Shown: piece by piece, positions 51,377 through 60,322 of the stretch
Numbering within the stretch: the stretch's first letter is position 1
Layout of the letters: each line of letters begins with the position of its first letter
Source: Streptomyces camelliae
GTDB taxonomy: Bacteria; Actinomycetota; Actinomycetes; Streptomycetales; Streptomycetaceae
DNA: 64,000 nt
Assembly: GCF_027625935.1 (NCBI RefSeq)
Contig: NZ_CP115300.1
Location: forward strand, 620,001 to 684,000
Direction: 5' to 3'
Position numbers and translations under genes: made by a program
The notes under the pieces: model-generated
Databases searched by the model: none
The model's input: the letters and a program-made list of their open reading frames with translations, nothing else
Told to the model about the DNA's origin: nothing

Positions 51377-52722
51377 GCGGCCGACGGGCGGACGTGCCGG
51401 AACCCGCGGCCGACACGGGGCGAGCAGGCCCGGCCGAGGGCCCGCCGACGAGCAGGCGGCGAGTGGGCTGGGCGCGGGTGCCGGCACCCGTGGTCGATGG
51501 CGGGCATGCCGGGCCGGCCGAGCACTCCCCGACCAACGGGTGGCGAGTGGGCTGGGCGCGGGTGGTCGACGCCGGGCGAGCCGGGCCGGCCGAAGGCCCG
51601 TCGGCGAGAGACCGGCGAGTGGGCTGGGCGCGGGTGCCGGCGCCCTTGGTCGACGGCGGGCTTGTCGCCGTGGCGGCCGGGGACGCATGGCTCGCGGTGT
51701 CGGACACCTCCTGGCTGGGGGTGGCGCTCGCCGCGGTGGCCTGTGCGGCGCTCGCGCTGCGCCGCTTTCTGCCGCTCGCCGTCGTCCTGCTCACGCTGCC
51801 GGCCACCGTGGTCGCGGACCTCGTCTTCGCCCCGCTCGCGGCCCTGTTCGCCCTGGCCGAACGGTCCCGTGACCGCCGTCTGCCGGCAGGGTGCGCCGTG
51901 CTGATGGCGGCCGCCTCCGCCGCGCCCTGGCCGTGGCACGACCCCGACTCACGCGACCGTACATGGACGCTGATCCAGTTCGTCTACACCCTGGCCGGCA
52001 CCGCCGCCCCCGTGCTGCTCGGCCAACTGGTGCAGGCGCGGCGGGACTTGTCGCAGCGCCTGGCCGAGATCGAGGAGGCGAGGGAGCACGAGCGGGCGCT
52101 GCACGCCCAGGCCGTGCTCGCCCGTGAACGCGCCCAGCTGGCCCGTGAGATGCACGACGTCGTCTCGCACCAGGTCAGCCTGATCGCCGTCCAGGCCGGC
52201 GCCCTGCAGGTCGCCGCCAAGGACACGGACTCCCGGGAGGCCGCGCGGACCATCCGTTCGCTGAGCGTCTCCACGCTGGACGAACTGCGGAACATGGTCG
52301 CCCTGCTGCGCGCCTCCGGCGGCCGTGCCACCGAGCTCACCCCGCAGCCCACGCTGGCCGACGTACGACGGCTGGTCGCCACGAGCGGTATCGACGCGGA
52401 GCTGACCGGCCGGCTGCCCGACACGGTCAGCACTCCCGCCCAGCGGGCGATCTACCGCACGGTGCAGGAGGCGCTGACGAACGTGCGCAAGCACGCTCCG
52501 GGAGCCGGTGCGACGGTGGAGCTGTGGCGGGACGGCGACCATGTCGGCGTCACGGTCACCAACAGCCGCCCCACCCGTCCTTCCCTGCCCCTGCCCGGCT
52601 CGCGACAGGGCCTGGTCGGCCTCAGGGAGCGCGCCGAGATCCTGCACGGCACGTTCGCCTCCGGCGTGACCGCCGAGGGGGGTTACGAGGTCAGCCTGCG
52701 GATCCCTGCTCAGCCGGAGTGA
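51373..52722 (+). CDS. sensor histidine kinase with N-terminal repeats
   Basis: A 449-residue kinase. The first ~95 residues hold three copies of a motif around RVGWARV with AGPAEG between, then four to five membrane helices (LVAVAAGDAWLAVSDTSWLG, VALAAVACAALALRRFLPLA), a dimerisation box with the His in QLAREMHDVVSHQVSLIAVQ, and a HATPase_c domain (VQEALTNVRKHAPGAGATVE, SRQGLVGLRERAEILHG). GTG start overlaps the response regulator stop. The repeats are unusual for this family, where the membrane part normally begins at once; either they are real or the true start is later. Confidence 0.9.
   Translation: MSGRRADVPEPAADTGRAGPAEGPPTSRRRVGWARVPAPVVDGGHAGPAEHSPTNGWRVGWARVVDAGRAGPAEGPSARDRRVGWARVPAPLVDGGLVAVAAGDAWLAVSDTSWLGVALAAVACAALALRRFLPLAVVLLTLPATVVADLVFAPLAALFALAERSRDRRLPAGCAVLMAAASAAPWPWHDPDSRDRTWTLIQFVYTLAGTAAPVLLGQLVQARRDLSQRLAEIEEAREHERALHAQAVLARERAQLAREMHDVVSHQVSLIAVQAGALQVAAKDTDSREAARTIRSLSVSTLDELRNMVALLRASGGRATELTPQPTLADVRRLVATSGIDAELTGRLPDTVSTPAQRAIYRTVQEALTNVRKHAPGAGATVELWRDGDHVGVTVTNSRPTRPSLPLPGSRQGLVGLRERAEILHGTFASGVTAEGGYEVSLRIPAQPE
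51459..51636 (+). repeat. three spaced copies of a 22-bp GC-rich repeat inside the kinase gene
   Basis: A 22-base unit containing GAGTGGGCTGGGCGCGGG begins at 51459, 51543 and 51615 (spacings 84 and 72, both multiples of three). The copies are identical over 22 bases and the flanks are partly similar (GCCGGGCCGGCCGA between them), so the larger unit looks like an in-frame tandem repeat encoding RVGWARV-(P/V)-AGPAEG. Confidence 0.85.
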
Positions 52723-52746
52723 CCTGGCAGGCCGGGGCACCGCGGC

Positions 52747-53235
52747 TCAGCTCAGGGGCAGTCGCATCAGTGTCAGGTCGAGCCAGCGGCCGAACTTGGT
52801 GCCGACCTCCGGCAGCGTGCCGGCGTGCTGGAAACCGAAGCGTTCGTGCAGGCGGATCGAGGGCGTGTTCCCGGCTTCGATGCCGGCGATCATGACGTGG
52901 TGGCCGGCCTCGCGGGCGGCGGCGATGAGGGCGGTCAGCAGCGCGGAGCCGATGCCGAGTCCGTGCCGGTCCTCGCGGACGTAGACCGAGTTCTCCACCG
53001 TGTGCCGGTATCCGTCCAGCTCCCGCCAGGGGCCGTAGACCGCGAACCCGGCGACCTCGCCACCGGCCTCCGCGACGAACGCCGAACCGCGCTCCAGATG
53101 GGCCGCCAGCCAGGCGACGCCCTGGGCGGCGGTCTGCGGAGTCCGGGTCCACAGGGCCGTCGAATGCTCGATGGCGTGGTTGCGGATCGCGCGGATCGCC
53201 TCCACGTCGTCGGGCCGGGCGGGACGGACGCTCAC
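52747..53235 (-). CDS. GNAT acetyltransferase, phosphinothricin acetyltransferase-like
   Basis: A 162-residue enzyme. VSVRPARPDDVEAIRAIRNH opens it, VYVREDRHGLGIGSALLTAL is the acetyl-CoA loop and IEAGNTPSIRLHERFGFQHA the C-terminal part; the order and the phrase YRHTVENSVYVRED resemble Pat/Bar-type acetyltransferases. Start GTG at 53235 with AAGGAA ten bases upstream; an ATG at 53268 in the same frame would overlap the divergent regulator start. It converges with the kinase gene. Confidence 0.85.
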   Translation of the reverse strand: MSVRPARPDDVEAIRAIRNHAIEHSTALWTRTPQTAAQGVAWLAAHLERGSAFVAEAGGEVAGFAVYGPWRELDGYRHTVENSVYVREDRHGLGIGSALLTALIAAAREAGHHVMIAGIEAGNTPSIRLHERFGFQHAGTLPEVGTKFGRWLDLTLMRLPLS

Positions 53236-53254
53236 GGCCGCCGGATTCCTTGCG

Positions 53255-53260
53255 TATATT
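53255..53260 (+). promoter_or_regulatory. candidate -10 box of a leaderless promoter
   Basis: TATATT lies six bases before the ATG at 53267, with no ribosome-binding site. On the other strand the same bases lie just upstream of the acetyltransferase start, so the two promoters must overlap. Confidence 0.45.
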
Positions 53261-53266
53261 GCAGTC

Positions 53267-53857
53267 ATGTCCAACATAGTAGATCCCCTGGTGGAGCGGA
53301 TCGCGGCACGTGTCCGCACCGAGCGGGAACGCCGCCGCTGGACCCTGGCCCAGTTGGCCGACGCCTCCGGTGTGTCCCAGGCGATGATCAGCCGGATCGA
53401 GCGGGCGGAGAGCAGCCCCACCGCCGTCGTCCTGGGCAAGCTGTCCGCGGCCTTCCAGCTCAGCGTCGCCTCCTTGCTCGCCCTCGCCGAAGGGGCGCCG
53501 GACGACACCGAGGGGGCGTCGGGCGTGCGCCGGCCGGCGGACACGGCCGAGTGGCGCGACCCCGCGACCGGTTACCGGCGCCGCCAGATCACCGGGCCAC
53601 GCTTCCCCGCGGAGATCGCCGAGATCCATCTGCCGGCCGACGCCCGCGTGCCGTATCCGGCCGCCGCGTTCGCCTTCGTACGACAGGTCGTCTGGGTCCT
53701 CGACGGCCACCTGACCTTCCATGACGGCGACACGGTCCATGAACTGGGCGCGGGCGACACCATCGAGCTGGGCGAGCCCGCCGAGCGCGTGTTCGCCAAC
53801 ACCACGGACAGCGAGTGCCGTTACGCCGTCATCCTCACCCGTGGCACCACCCCGTGA
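53267..53857 (+). CDS. XRE family regulator with cupin domain
   Basis: A 196-residue regulator. Residues about 12-70 are an XRE helix-turn-helix (RRRWTLAQLADASGVSQAMI, SRIERAESSPTAVVLGKLSA), and residues about 120-190 a small cupin (PAAAFAFVRQVVWVLDGHLT, GDTIELGEPAERVF). The downstream MFS gene starts within its stop codon (GTGA), so both are translated together and the regulator most likely senses a compound handled by the exporter or by the divergent acetyltransferase. Confidence 0.92.
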   Translation: MSNIVDPLVERIAARVRTERERRRWTLAQLADASGVSQAMISRIERAESSPTAVVLGKLSAAFQLSVASLLALAEGAPDDTEGASGVRRPADTAEWRDPATGYRRRQITGPRFPAEIAEIHLPADARVPYPAAAFAFVRQVVWVLDGHLTFHDGDTVHELGAGDTIELGEPAERVFANTTDSECRYAVILTRGTTP

Positions 53858-55017
53858 CCCGTCCGCTCCCCCGCGGCGGCACGTTTCTGCTCGCCTCCAT
53901 AGCCGGGACGGCGATCGCCAACAACTACACCATCCAGCCCGAACTCACCGCGGTCGCCGCCGACCTGGGCGTGCCGCTCGCCGTGATCGGACTCGTCCCG
54001 ACCGCGGCGCTCACCGGCTGCATGGCCGGCTTCGCCCTCCTGCTGCCCCTCACCGACCACCTCGCCCCCCACCGCCTGGTCGGCGCGCAGCTCACCGCGC
54101 TGGCCGCCGCCCTCGCCCTCGCCGCGGCCGCACCCGGCGCGGGCGTGCTCCTGGCCGCGTATCTCCTCATCGGCGCGACCGCCAGTGTCGCGGCCCAGGC
54201 GAGCAACATCGCCGGTCGCCATGCCCCGACAGGGCGTCGGGGAACGGGAGTCGCCACGGTGGCCGCCGGCATGTCGGCCGGCATCCTGCTCGGCCGGCTC
54301 GCGGGCGGAGCGCTCACCGGTGTCCTCGGCTGGCGGGGCATGCTCCTCGTGTTCGCCGCCCTGGCCCTGCTCGGCGCGATCGCCGCCGCCGCGCTCCTGC
54401 CCCGGCAGCGCCCGCACTCCGACCGCGGGTACCGGGCGGCTCTGGCCACACTCCCGCCGCTGCTGCGCCAGTTCCCGGAGCTGCGCCGCGCGGTGGCCAT
54501 GGGCGGGCTGTGGTACTTCGCCTTCAATCTGATCTGGGTCGCCCTCGCCCTCGCCCTCGCTCAGCCGCCCCACTCGCTCAGCCCGGGTGCCATCGGCCTG
54601 TACAGCCTCGCCGGGCTCCTCGGCTTCGCGGCGCTCCCGCTCACCGGGCGCCTCGCCGACCGGTACGCCCCGGCGACGGTGCGCACCGCCTGCGTACTGG
54701 CCGCCGCGGCCGGCACCGCGCTGCTCGCGACCGGCCTCGACAGCCCGCCCGTGACCGCATTCGGGCTCGCCGTCTTCGACGCCGGTTGCTTCGCCGCCCA
54801 GGCTGCCAACCAGAGCCGGATCATCGCCCTCGCCCCCGCACGTTCCGGCAGCCTCAGCAGCGTCTACCTCGTGCTGTACTTCACCAGCGGCGCCGTCGGC
54901 ACCGCCGTGACCGCACCACTTCTGAACACCCTCGGCTGGCAGGGCATCGGCCTCACCGCGACCACCGCACTGCTCCTCGCGGCCGCCCTCGGCAGCCGGT
55001 CGCCGGCCGGCCGCTGA
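53854..55017 (+). CDS. MFS transporter coupled to the XRE regulator
   Basis: A 387-residue, 12-helix transporter (drug/arabinose-efflux type): GTAIANNYTIQPELTAVAAD at the start, HLAPHRLVGAQLTALAAALA, and AGMSAGILLGRLAGGALTGV. GTG start at 53854 overlaps the regulator stop by 4 bp. Together with the divergent acetyltransferase it could form a resistance module (modify and export), though the substrate is unknown. Confidence 0.9.
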   Translation: MTRPLPRGGTFLLASIAGTAIANNYTIQPELTAVAADLGVPLAVIGLVPTAALTGCMAGFALLLPLTDHLAPHRLVGAQLTALAAALALAAAAPGAGVLLAAYLLIGATASVAAQASNIAGRHAPTGRRGTGVATVAAGMSAGILLGRLAGGALTGVLGWRGMLLVFAALALLGAIAAAALLPRQRPHSDRGYRAALATLPPLLRQFPELRRAVAMGGLWYFAFNLIWVALALALAQPPHSLSPGAIGLYSLAGLLGFAALPLTGRLADRYAPATVRTACVLAAAAGTALLATGLDSPPVTAFGLAVFDAGCFAAQAANQSRIIALAPARSGSLSSVYLVLYFTSGAVGTAVTAPLLNTLGWQGIGLTATTALLLAAALGSRSPAGR

Positions 55018-55047
55018 TGACGTCGGCACGGGCGGAGCAGAGGGCGG

Positions 55048-55318
55048 TCGGAGCTGGGCCTGCTCGCGTCCCCTAGCCCGGTCTCCGGCAAGGAGGTCGC
55101 CTGGCATGCGCTGGGCAGCCGGCGTCTCGTGCTGGTGGTGCCGGCTGACGGTCCGTTCGCCGGCCGGACGCGGGTGGAGTGTCGCGAGCTCGCGGGACAA
55201 CGGCTGATCGTCGGGCAGCCGGGGACCCGGATGCGCGCCTGCGCCGACGCGCTGCGGGAACGGGGCGTCAACGCCACCGTCGCCGCCGAGACCGGGCACC
55301 GAGTGGCGCTCCTGCCTA
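55048..55318 (+). pseudogene. LysR-type regulator remnant (effector-binding domain)
   Basis: About 90 residues of a LysR substrate-binding domain are readable (SELGLLASPSPVSGKEVAWH, LVLVVPADGPFAGRTRVE, LAGQRLIVGQPGTRMRACAD). The DNA-binding domain and the C-terminal part are gone; the fragment is joined directly to a piece of a dehydrogenase gene at about 55318. Confidence 0.55.
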
Positions 55319-55641
55319 CATCGACGCACCGGCGGCCACGTTCGCCCTCGAACCGGCCCACTTCCACGTCGTGGTCGCCTCCAACCTCTTCGGCGACATG
55401 CGCAGCGGCCTCGCGGCCGTCGTCGCCGTCGTCGGATCCGTCAGCATCGCCAGTCCGCTGGGGGCGATCTGGTCGGCGGCCGTGATGCTCGGCCACCGCG
55501 GCCACCGCGCCGCGGCCATGGACATCGTCGACGCGATCGCCTCGGTCCTGGCCACGACCGACGTGCGCACCCGCGGCCTGGGGGCCACGCGACCACGGCC
55601 GAGTTCACCGACACTCTGATCGAGCTCCTCCGAGATCTCTG
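55315..55641 (+). pseudogene. isocitrate/isopropylmalate/tartrate dehydrogenase family remnant
   Basis: The C-terminal third of a metal-dependent decarboxylating dehydrogenase: FHVVVASNLFGDMRSGLAAV, ASPLGAIWSAAVMLGHRG and VRTRGLGA, then after one frame slip HATTAEFTDTLIELLRDL and stop at 55641. The N-terminal two thirds are absent. Confidence 0.6.
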
Positions 55642-55752
55642 ATCTGTGCCGAAACAGGCCTCGGCCCGCCGGTTCCTGACCGGCACCCTTCGAGGTCACC
55701 GACGTGGGGCGCCCGTTATCGTGACGGATCACAAGCGGCGGCGAGGTGATCC

Positions 55753-57000
55753 ATGGCGCGGGAGGAAAACGGGGACCGGCGCGACGGCGAGCGTCCGCGG
55801 GAGCTGTCCGCCGGTGCGGCGGCGCTCGCCGCTCGGTGCGAGCCTCGGGTGAACGAGCTGGCCCGGCGCATGGCAGGCGACGTCTTCGAGCAGGTGCGCG
55901 GGTACGCGGAGCTGCCCGCCGATGTGAAGGACGTGGAGATCGCCGCGACGGCCCGGCACGGCATGCGACTGTTCCTGCGCCGGGGGTCCGCCCGGCCGCG
56001 GCCCGATGCGCTGGAGCACTTCCAGGAGCGCGCCGCCCAGCGCGCCGAGGAGGGGATGCCGCTGCACCTCCTGCTGCGCACCTACACCCTGGGTACGAAG
56101 GAGCTGTTCCGGGCGTTGCGGGAGACCGCCGGCCCCGGTGAGCAGGACGCCCTGGCGGAGCTCGCCGAGGCGCTGTTCACCGCGGCGGACCGGGTCGTGG
56201 GCGCCGTCACCGAGAGCTATCTCGACGAACAGGCGGCCCTCGCCGCCGAACGGCATGAACAGCGTCGCTCGCTCGCCCGCGCCCTGCTGGACGGCCGGCC
56301 GGTCACCGGCGGACCCGTGCCGGGCGGGCCCGCACTGGTGTTGTGCCTGCGCTTCGGCGACTCGGCAGTCACGTGCGGTGGTTCGGGTTCCGCGGTCGGG
56401 GTACGGCGGCTGGTGCGGCGTGTTCAGACGGCGCTGGACCGGGTCTTCGGGATGGACGTGCCCGCTCTGCTGGACGCCGGCGGCGGCCTGGCCGTCGTAC
56501 CGGGAGCAGTCGAACCACCCACCCGGATGGTGGAGTTGGTGCGCGAGGCGACCGGGCATGAGGTACGGCTGGCCGCGGCCCGCGCTGCGGGGACCGGTGA
56601 CATACCGCGCGCGGCACGGCTGGCCGGGGAGGTGGTCCGGGTCGCGGCCGCGTGTGGCCGGGCGCCCGGTCTGCACCGGCTGGACGACGTGCTGCTGGAG
56701 TACCACCTGTCCCGGCCGAGCGAGGGCAGCGACCGGATCGCCGCCCTGCTCGACCCCTTGGCCGGCCGGCCCGAACTGGTCGAGACGCTGCGCACGCATC
56801 TGGAGGAGCGCCAGGACCGCCGGGCCACGGCCCGTCGGCTCAGTCTGCACCCCAACTCCGTCGACCACCGGCTCGCCCGTGTCCAGGAGCTGACCGGTGT
56901 CAGCCTGGCCGACCCTCGGGACACCGCCCTGGTCCTCGCGGCCCTGTTGCTGCGGGAGACGGAGACAGAGACAGAGGCGGACGCAGGCGTCACGGGGTGA
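55753..57000 (+). CDS. PucR/CdaR-type helix-turn-helix regulator
   Basis: A 415-residue regulator with an N-terminal helical sensor-like part (RARCEP region to about 160, containing MPLHLLLRTYTLGTKELFRA), a GGDEF-like central portion and the C-terminal PucR helix-turn-helix (LRTHLEERQDRRATARRLSL, HPNSVDHRLARVQELTG). ATG at 55753 has GAGGTG upstream. It converges with and overlaps the alkyl sulfatase gene by 11 bp. Homologues are global or catabolic regulators; its target here is not evident. Confidence 0.88.
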   Translation: MAREENGDRRDGERPRELSAGAAALAARCEPRVNELARRMAGDVFEQVRGYAELPADVKDVEIAATARHGMRLFLRRGSARPRPDALEHFQERAAQRAEEGMPLHLLLRTYTLGTKELFRALRETAGPGEQDALAELAEALFTAADRVVGAVTESYLDEQAALAAERHEQRRSLARALLDGRPVTGGPVPGGPALVLCLRFGDSAVTCGGSGSAVGVRRLVRRVQTALDRVFGMDVPALLDAGGGLAVVPGAVEPPTRMVELVREATGHEVRLAAARAAGTGDIPRAARLAGEVVRVAAACGRAPGLHRLDDVLLEYHLSRPSEGSDRIAALLDPLAGRPELVETLRTHLEERQDRRATARRLSLHPNSVDHRLARVQELTGVSLADPRDTALVLAALLLRETETETEADAGVTG

Positions 57001-58861
57001 CGATCGCGAAGTCCGGATCCGGGGCGTCCAGCAGCGATCCGAACGTGATCAGGGCATGCGCGTCGCCGTCGAGGACCACCGTGCCGCCCGCGATCTCGTC
57101 GGCGAAGGTGGAAGCGCCGGCCAGCACGGTGTCGAGCGTGGTGCGGGCCAGCCGCAGCACGGCGGTGGGCCGTTCACCGCGCGGGGCGTCACCGGGTGTC
57201 GCCGTCAGCGCGCCGTTGGACACAAGCAGGGTCCACACCTCGCCGCTGTCGATGAACTCCCAGCGCAGCAGCAGCCGTCCGGCCGCGGCCGCGCGCGGGC
57301 CGTTGACGCGTACGGCCAGGGACCGGAAGATCTGCTCGGTCGTCAGGGCTGCCAGGATGTCCGGGGCCCGGCGGGTCGGCGTGCCGAGGATGCCGCCGCG
57401 CAGTTCGGCCGCGCCCATCAGGTAGAAGTTGCGCCAGGGTCCGCACTCCGCGCCCCGGCCGAGCCGTTCGAAGGTGTCGGCCTGCAGGGCGCGGGCCTCA
57501 CCGTGGCCGGGTTCGGCGAACAGGACGTGGCTCAGCACCTCCGCGACCCAGCGCAGGTCACCGGCTTCGTAGGACTTCCTCGCCTTGGCGACCACGGTGT
57601 CCGCGCCGCCCATGAACTCCACGTACCGGCCGGCGGCTTCGGCGGGCGGATGCTGCCACAGGTGGGCCGGGTTGCCGTCGAACCAGCCCATGTAGCGCTG
57701 GTAGACCGCTTTGGCGTTGTGGCTGAGGGAGCCGTAGTAGCCGCGGGTGTGCCAGGCCCGTTCGAGGGCGGGCGGAAAGCGGAGTTGCTCGGCGATCTCC
57801 GCTCCCGTGTGCCCGGTGTTGATCAGCCGGACGGACTGGTCGTGCAGATAGGCGTACGCGTCCCGCTGCTCCTCCAGGAAGCGTACGACCCGGTCCTGCC
57901 CCCAGGTGGGCCAGTGGTGGGAGCCGAAGACGACGTCCGTGTCCGTGGCGAACAGCCGGATCGTCTCCGTCAGATACCGGGCCCAGGCGCTGGGATCGCG
58001 AACGAGGGCCCCGCGCAGGGTGAGCACGTTGTGCAGGGTGTGGCAGGCGTTCTCGGCGGCGCACAGCACCCGCAGGTCCGGGAAGTGGAAGTTCATCTCG
58101 GCGGGGGCCTCGGTGCCGGGGGTGAGCTGGAAGACGATCCGCACCCCGTCGACGGTCTCCTCCTGACCGGTGGCGGTGATGTCGACGGTGGGCGCGATCA
58201 GGCCGACGCTGCCGGTCGACGTCGTCTGTCCGAGCCCGCAGCCGATCTGCGCGGCCGGTCCCTTGGGCAGCGCGGCCCCGTACATGTAGGCCGCCCGGCG
58301 GGCCATCGCCGTGCCCGTGACGACGTTCTCGCCGGCCGCGTGCTCCAGGAACCCGGCCGGCGCGATGACCGGCACCCGCCCGGCGGCCACCTCGGCCGGA
58401 TCGACGACGCCGCGCACACCGCCGAAGTGGTCGATGTGGGAGTGGGTGTAGATCACGCCGGTCACGGGCCGTTCGCCGCGGTGCTCGCGGTACAGGGCGA
58501 GCGCGGCAGCGGCGACCTCCGCGCTGATCAGCGGGTCGATCACGACGACACCGCGCTCGCCCTCCACGAAGGTGATGTTCGACAGGTCCAGGCCGCGCAC
58601 CTGGTGGATGCCGGGCACGACCTCGTACAGCCCCTGGCGCGCCACGAGCCGGCTCTGCCGCCAAAGCGAGGGATGCGCGGTGGGCGGGCACTCGTCGTCC
58701 AGGAAGGCGTAGGCGTCCGCGTCCCACACCACCCGGCCGTCCGCGTCCCGCACCACACCGGGGTCCAGCCGGGCGACGAACCCCCGGTCCGCGTCGGCGA
58801 AGTCCTGCTCGTCGTCCCAGGCCAGGCCGCTGTCCATGGGCTCCTGCTCGCTGCCGGTCAT
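56990..58861 (-). CDS. alkyl sulfatase (SdsA-like, metallo-beta-lactamase fold)
   Basis: A 623-residue enzyme that hydrolyses primary or secondary alkyl sulfates such as dodecyl sulfate. The zinc-binding motif THSHIDHFGG (His140, His142, Asp144, His145) and further ligands in AAENACHTLHN and GSHHWPTWG mark the catalytic domain; a dimerisation domain (YQRYMGWFDGNPAHLW) and a C-terminal SCP2-like domain (RLARTTLDTVLAGASTFADE) follow. No Sec or Tat signal is visible, so a cytoplasmic location is likely. ATG at 58861. Confidence 0.93.
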   Translation of the reverse strand: MTGSEQEPMDSGLAWDDEQDFADADRGFVARLDPGVVRDADGRVVWDADAYAFLDDECPPTAHPSLWRQSRLVARQGLYEVVPGIHQVRGLDLSNITFVEGERGVVVIDPLISAEVAAAALALYREHRGERPVTGVIYTHSHIDHFGGVRGVVDPAEVAAGRVPVIAPAGFLEHAAGENVVTGTAMARRAAYMYGAALPKGPAAQIGCGLGQTTSTGSVGLIAPTVDITATGQEETVDGVRIVFQLTPGTEAPAEMNFHFPDLRVLCAAENACHTLHNVLTLRGALVRDPSAWARYLTETIRLFATDTDVVFGSHHWPTWGQDRVVRFLEEQRDAYAYLHDQSVRLINTGHTGAEIAEQLRFPPALERAWHTRGYYGSLSHNAKAVYQRYMGWFDGNPAHLWQHPPAEAAGRYVEFMGGADTVVAKARKSYEAGDLRWVAEVLSHVLFAEPGHGEARALQADTFERLGRGAECGPWRNFYLMGAAELRGGILGTPTRRAPDILAALTTEQIFRSLAVRVNGPRAAAAGRLLLRWEFIDSGEVWTLLVSNGALTATPGDAPRGERPTAVLRLARTTLDTVLAGASTFADEIAGGTVVLDGDAHALITFGSLLDAPDPDFAIVTP

Positions 58862-59077
58862 GGTCGTCGATCCTCACACGCCCGAGGCGGAGACGCTTGA
58901 TGACCTGTCACAGAGCGCCCGTTGACCCGTCACAACCACCGGAAGCGGCAGTCAGCACAGGTTCCCCGGGCGCCCATCGGTTACGACCGGACCGGACACC
59001 TTCACTTTCACTTTCGTCCAAGGGGCGCCGGTCTTTGTCCATGGACGGATCCGCCGCCGCGGGGTGAGGGTCGTCCC
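58862..59077. promoter_or_regulatory. divergent promoter region between alkyl sulfatase and MFS genes
   Basis: The 216-bp gap contains a short direct repeat, CTTTCA in CACTTTCACTTTCGTC near 59000-59018, but no clear operator or promoter hexamers that I can assign. Confidence 0.3.
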
Positions 59078-60322
59078 ATGAGCGAAACCGGCCTCGCGCC
59101 CGAACCGCGGCGGATGCCGAGCGGCCTCCTCGCGCTCGCGCTCGGCGGTTTCGGGATCGGGCTGACCGAGTTCCTGATCGCCGGGCTGCTGCCGCAGGTG
59201 GCGTCGAGTTTCGCGGTGTCCGAGGCGGCGGCGGGCCGGCTGATCTCCGGGTACGCGCTCAGTGTGGCGATCGGCGCCATCGCGCTGACAGCGGCGACGA
59301 CGCGGCTGCCCCGCAAGAGCGTGCTGGTCGGCCTGGTCGCGTTGTTCGTCATCGGCAACCTGTTGTCCGCCGTCGCGCCCGGCTATCCGGTGATGCTGCT
59401 CGGGCGGATCGTCGCGGCCCTGTGCCACGGCTCGTTCTTCGGGATCGGCTCACTGGTCGCGCGCGACCTGGTCGCGCCCGAGCGGAAGTCCCGCGCCGTG
59501 GCGGTCATGTTCGCCGGGCTGACCGTCGCGAACGTCCTGGGCGTGCCGTTCGGCGCGCTGGTCGGCGAGCGGTGGGGCTGGCGGGCGGCGTTCTGGGCGG
59601 TCACCGCGATCGGCGTGCTGGCGCTGGTGGGCATCGCCGTCCTCGTCCCCGGCCGGGCAGGCCGGACCCCGCCGCCGACGGCCCCGGACGGCTCGGGCCC
59701 GCTGCCGGCCACCGCCCTGCGAGCCCAGTTCCGCGCCTTCCGGTCCTGGCAGGTCTGGCTGACACTGGCGGCCACCGCGCTCGGCTATGGCGGGATGTTC
59801 GGCGCGTTCAGCTACATCGCCTACACCTTCACCGAGGTCAGCGGCTTCTCCCCCGCCGACGTCGCCTGGCTGCTGATGGTGTACGGCGTCGGTCTGGTCG
59901 TCGGCAACCTGATCGGCGGACGGGCCGCCGACCACGACCGCGACCGCGCCCTGCTCCTCTCCCTCCTCGCACTCACCGTCACCCTGGCCGTGTTCGGTCT
60001 GCTGGCCGGCAGCGCCACGGCGTCCGTGATCCTGGTGTTCCTGATGGGAGTGTCCGGGTTCGCCAGTGTCCCCGGACTGATCACCCGCGTCACCGACTTC
60101 GCCCACGGCGCGGCACTGGCTGCCAGCGCCAACGTCTCCGCCTCCAATGTCGGCAACGCCCTCGGCGCCTGGCTCGGCGGCCTGGCCATCACCGCGGGCC
60201 TCGGCTACACCGCCCCGCTCTACGTCGGCGCGGGCATCACCCTGACGTCCGTCGTCATCATGGCCGTCGCGGCACGCCGGGCCGGATCGACCTCCGGGGA
60301 CGCACTGCGCGTGGGCCACTGA
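59078..60322 (+). CDS. MFS transporter, AraJ/PbuE-type
   Basis: A 414-residue, 12-helix exporter. GGFGIGLTEFLIAGLLPQVA at the first helix, RIVAALCHGSFFGIGSLVAR and VMFAGLTVANVLGVPFGALV are diagnostic of the AraJ/CmlA/PbuE drug and nucleoside efflux group. The ATG at 59078 follows GAGGG. No regulator adjacent. Confidence 0.92.
   Translation: MSETGLAPEPRRMPSGLLALALGGFGIGLTEFLIAGLLPQVASSFAVSEAAAGRLISGYALSVAIGAIALTAATTRLPRKSVLVGLVALFVIGNLLSAVAPGYPVMLLGRIVAALCHGSFFGIGSLVARDLVAPERKSRAVAVMFAGLTVANVLGVPFGALVGERWGWRAAFWAVTAIGVLALVGIAVLVPGRAGRTPPPTAPDGSGPLPATALRAQFRAFRSWQVWLTLAATALGYGGMFGAFSYIAYTFTEVSGFSPADVAWLLMVYGVGLVVGNLIGGRAADHDRDRALLLSLLALTVTLAVFGLLAGSATASVILVFLMGVSGFASVPGLITRVTDFAHGAALAASANVSASNVGNALGAWLGGLAITAGLGYTAPLYVGAGITLTSVVIMAVAARRAGSTSGDALRVGH

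Noticed and set aside
58995..59018. CTTTCA direct repeat as an operator
   Set aside because: Short, few copies and no dyad; cannot be told from chance.
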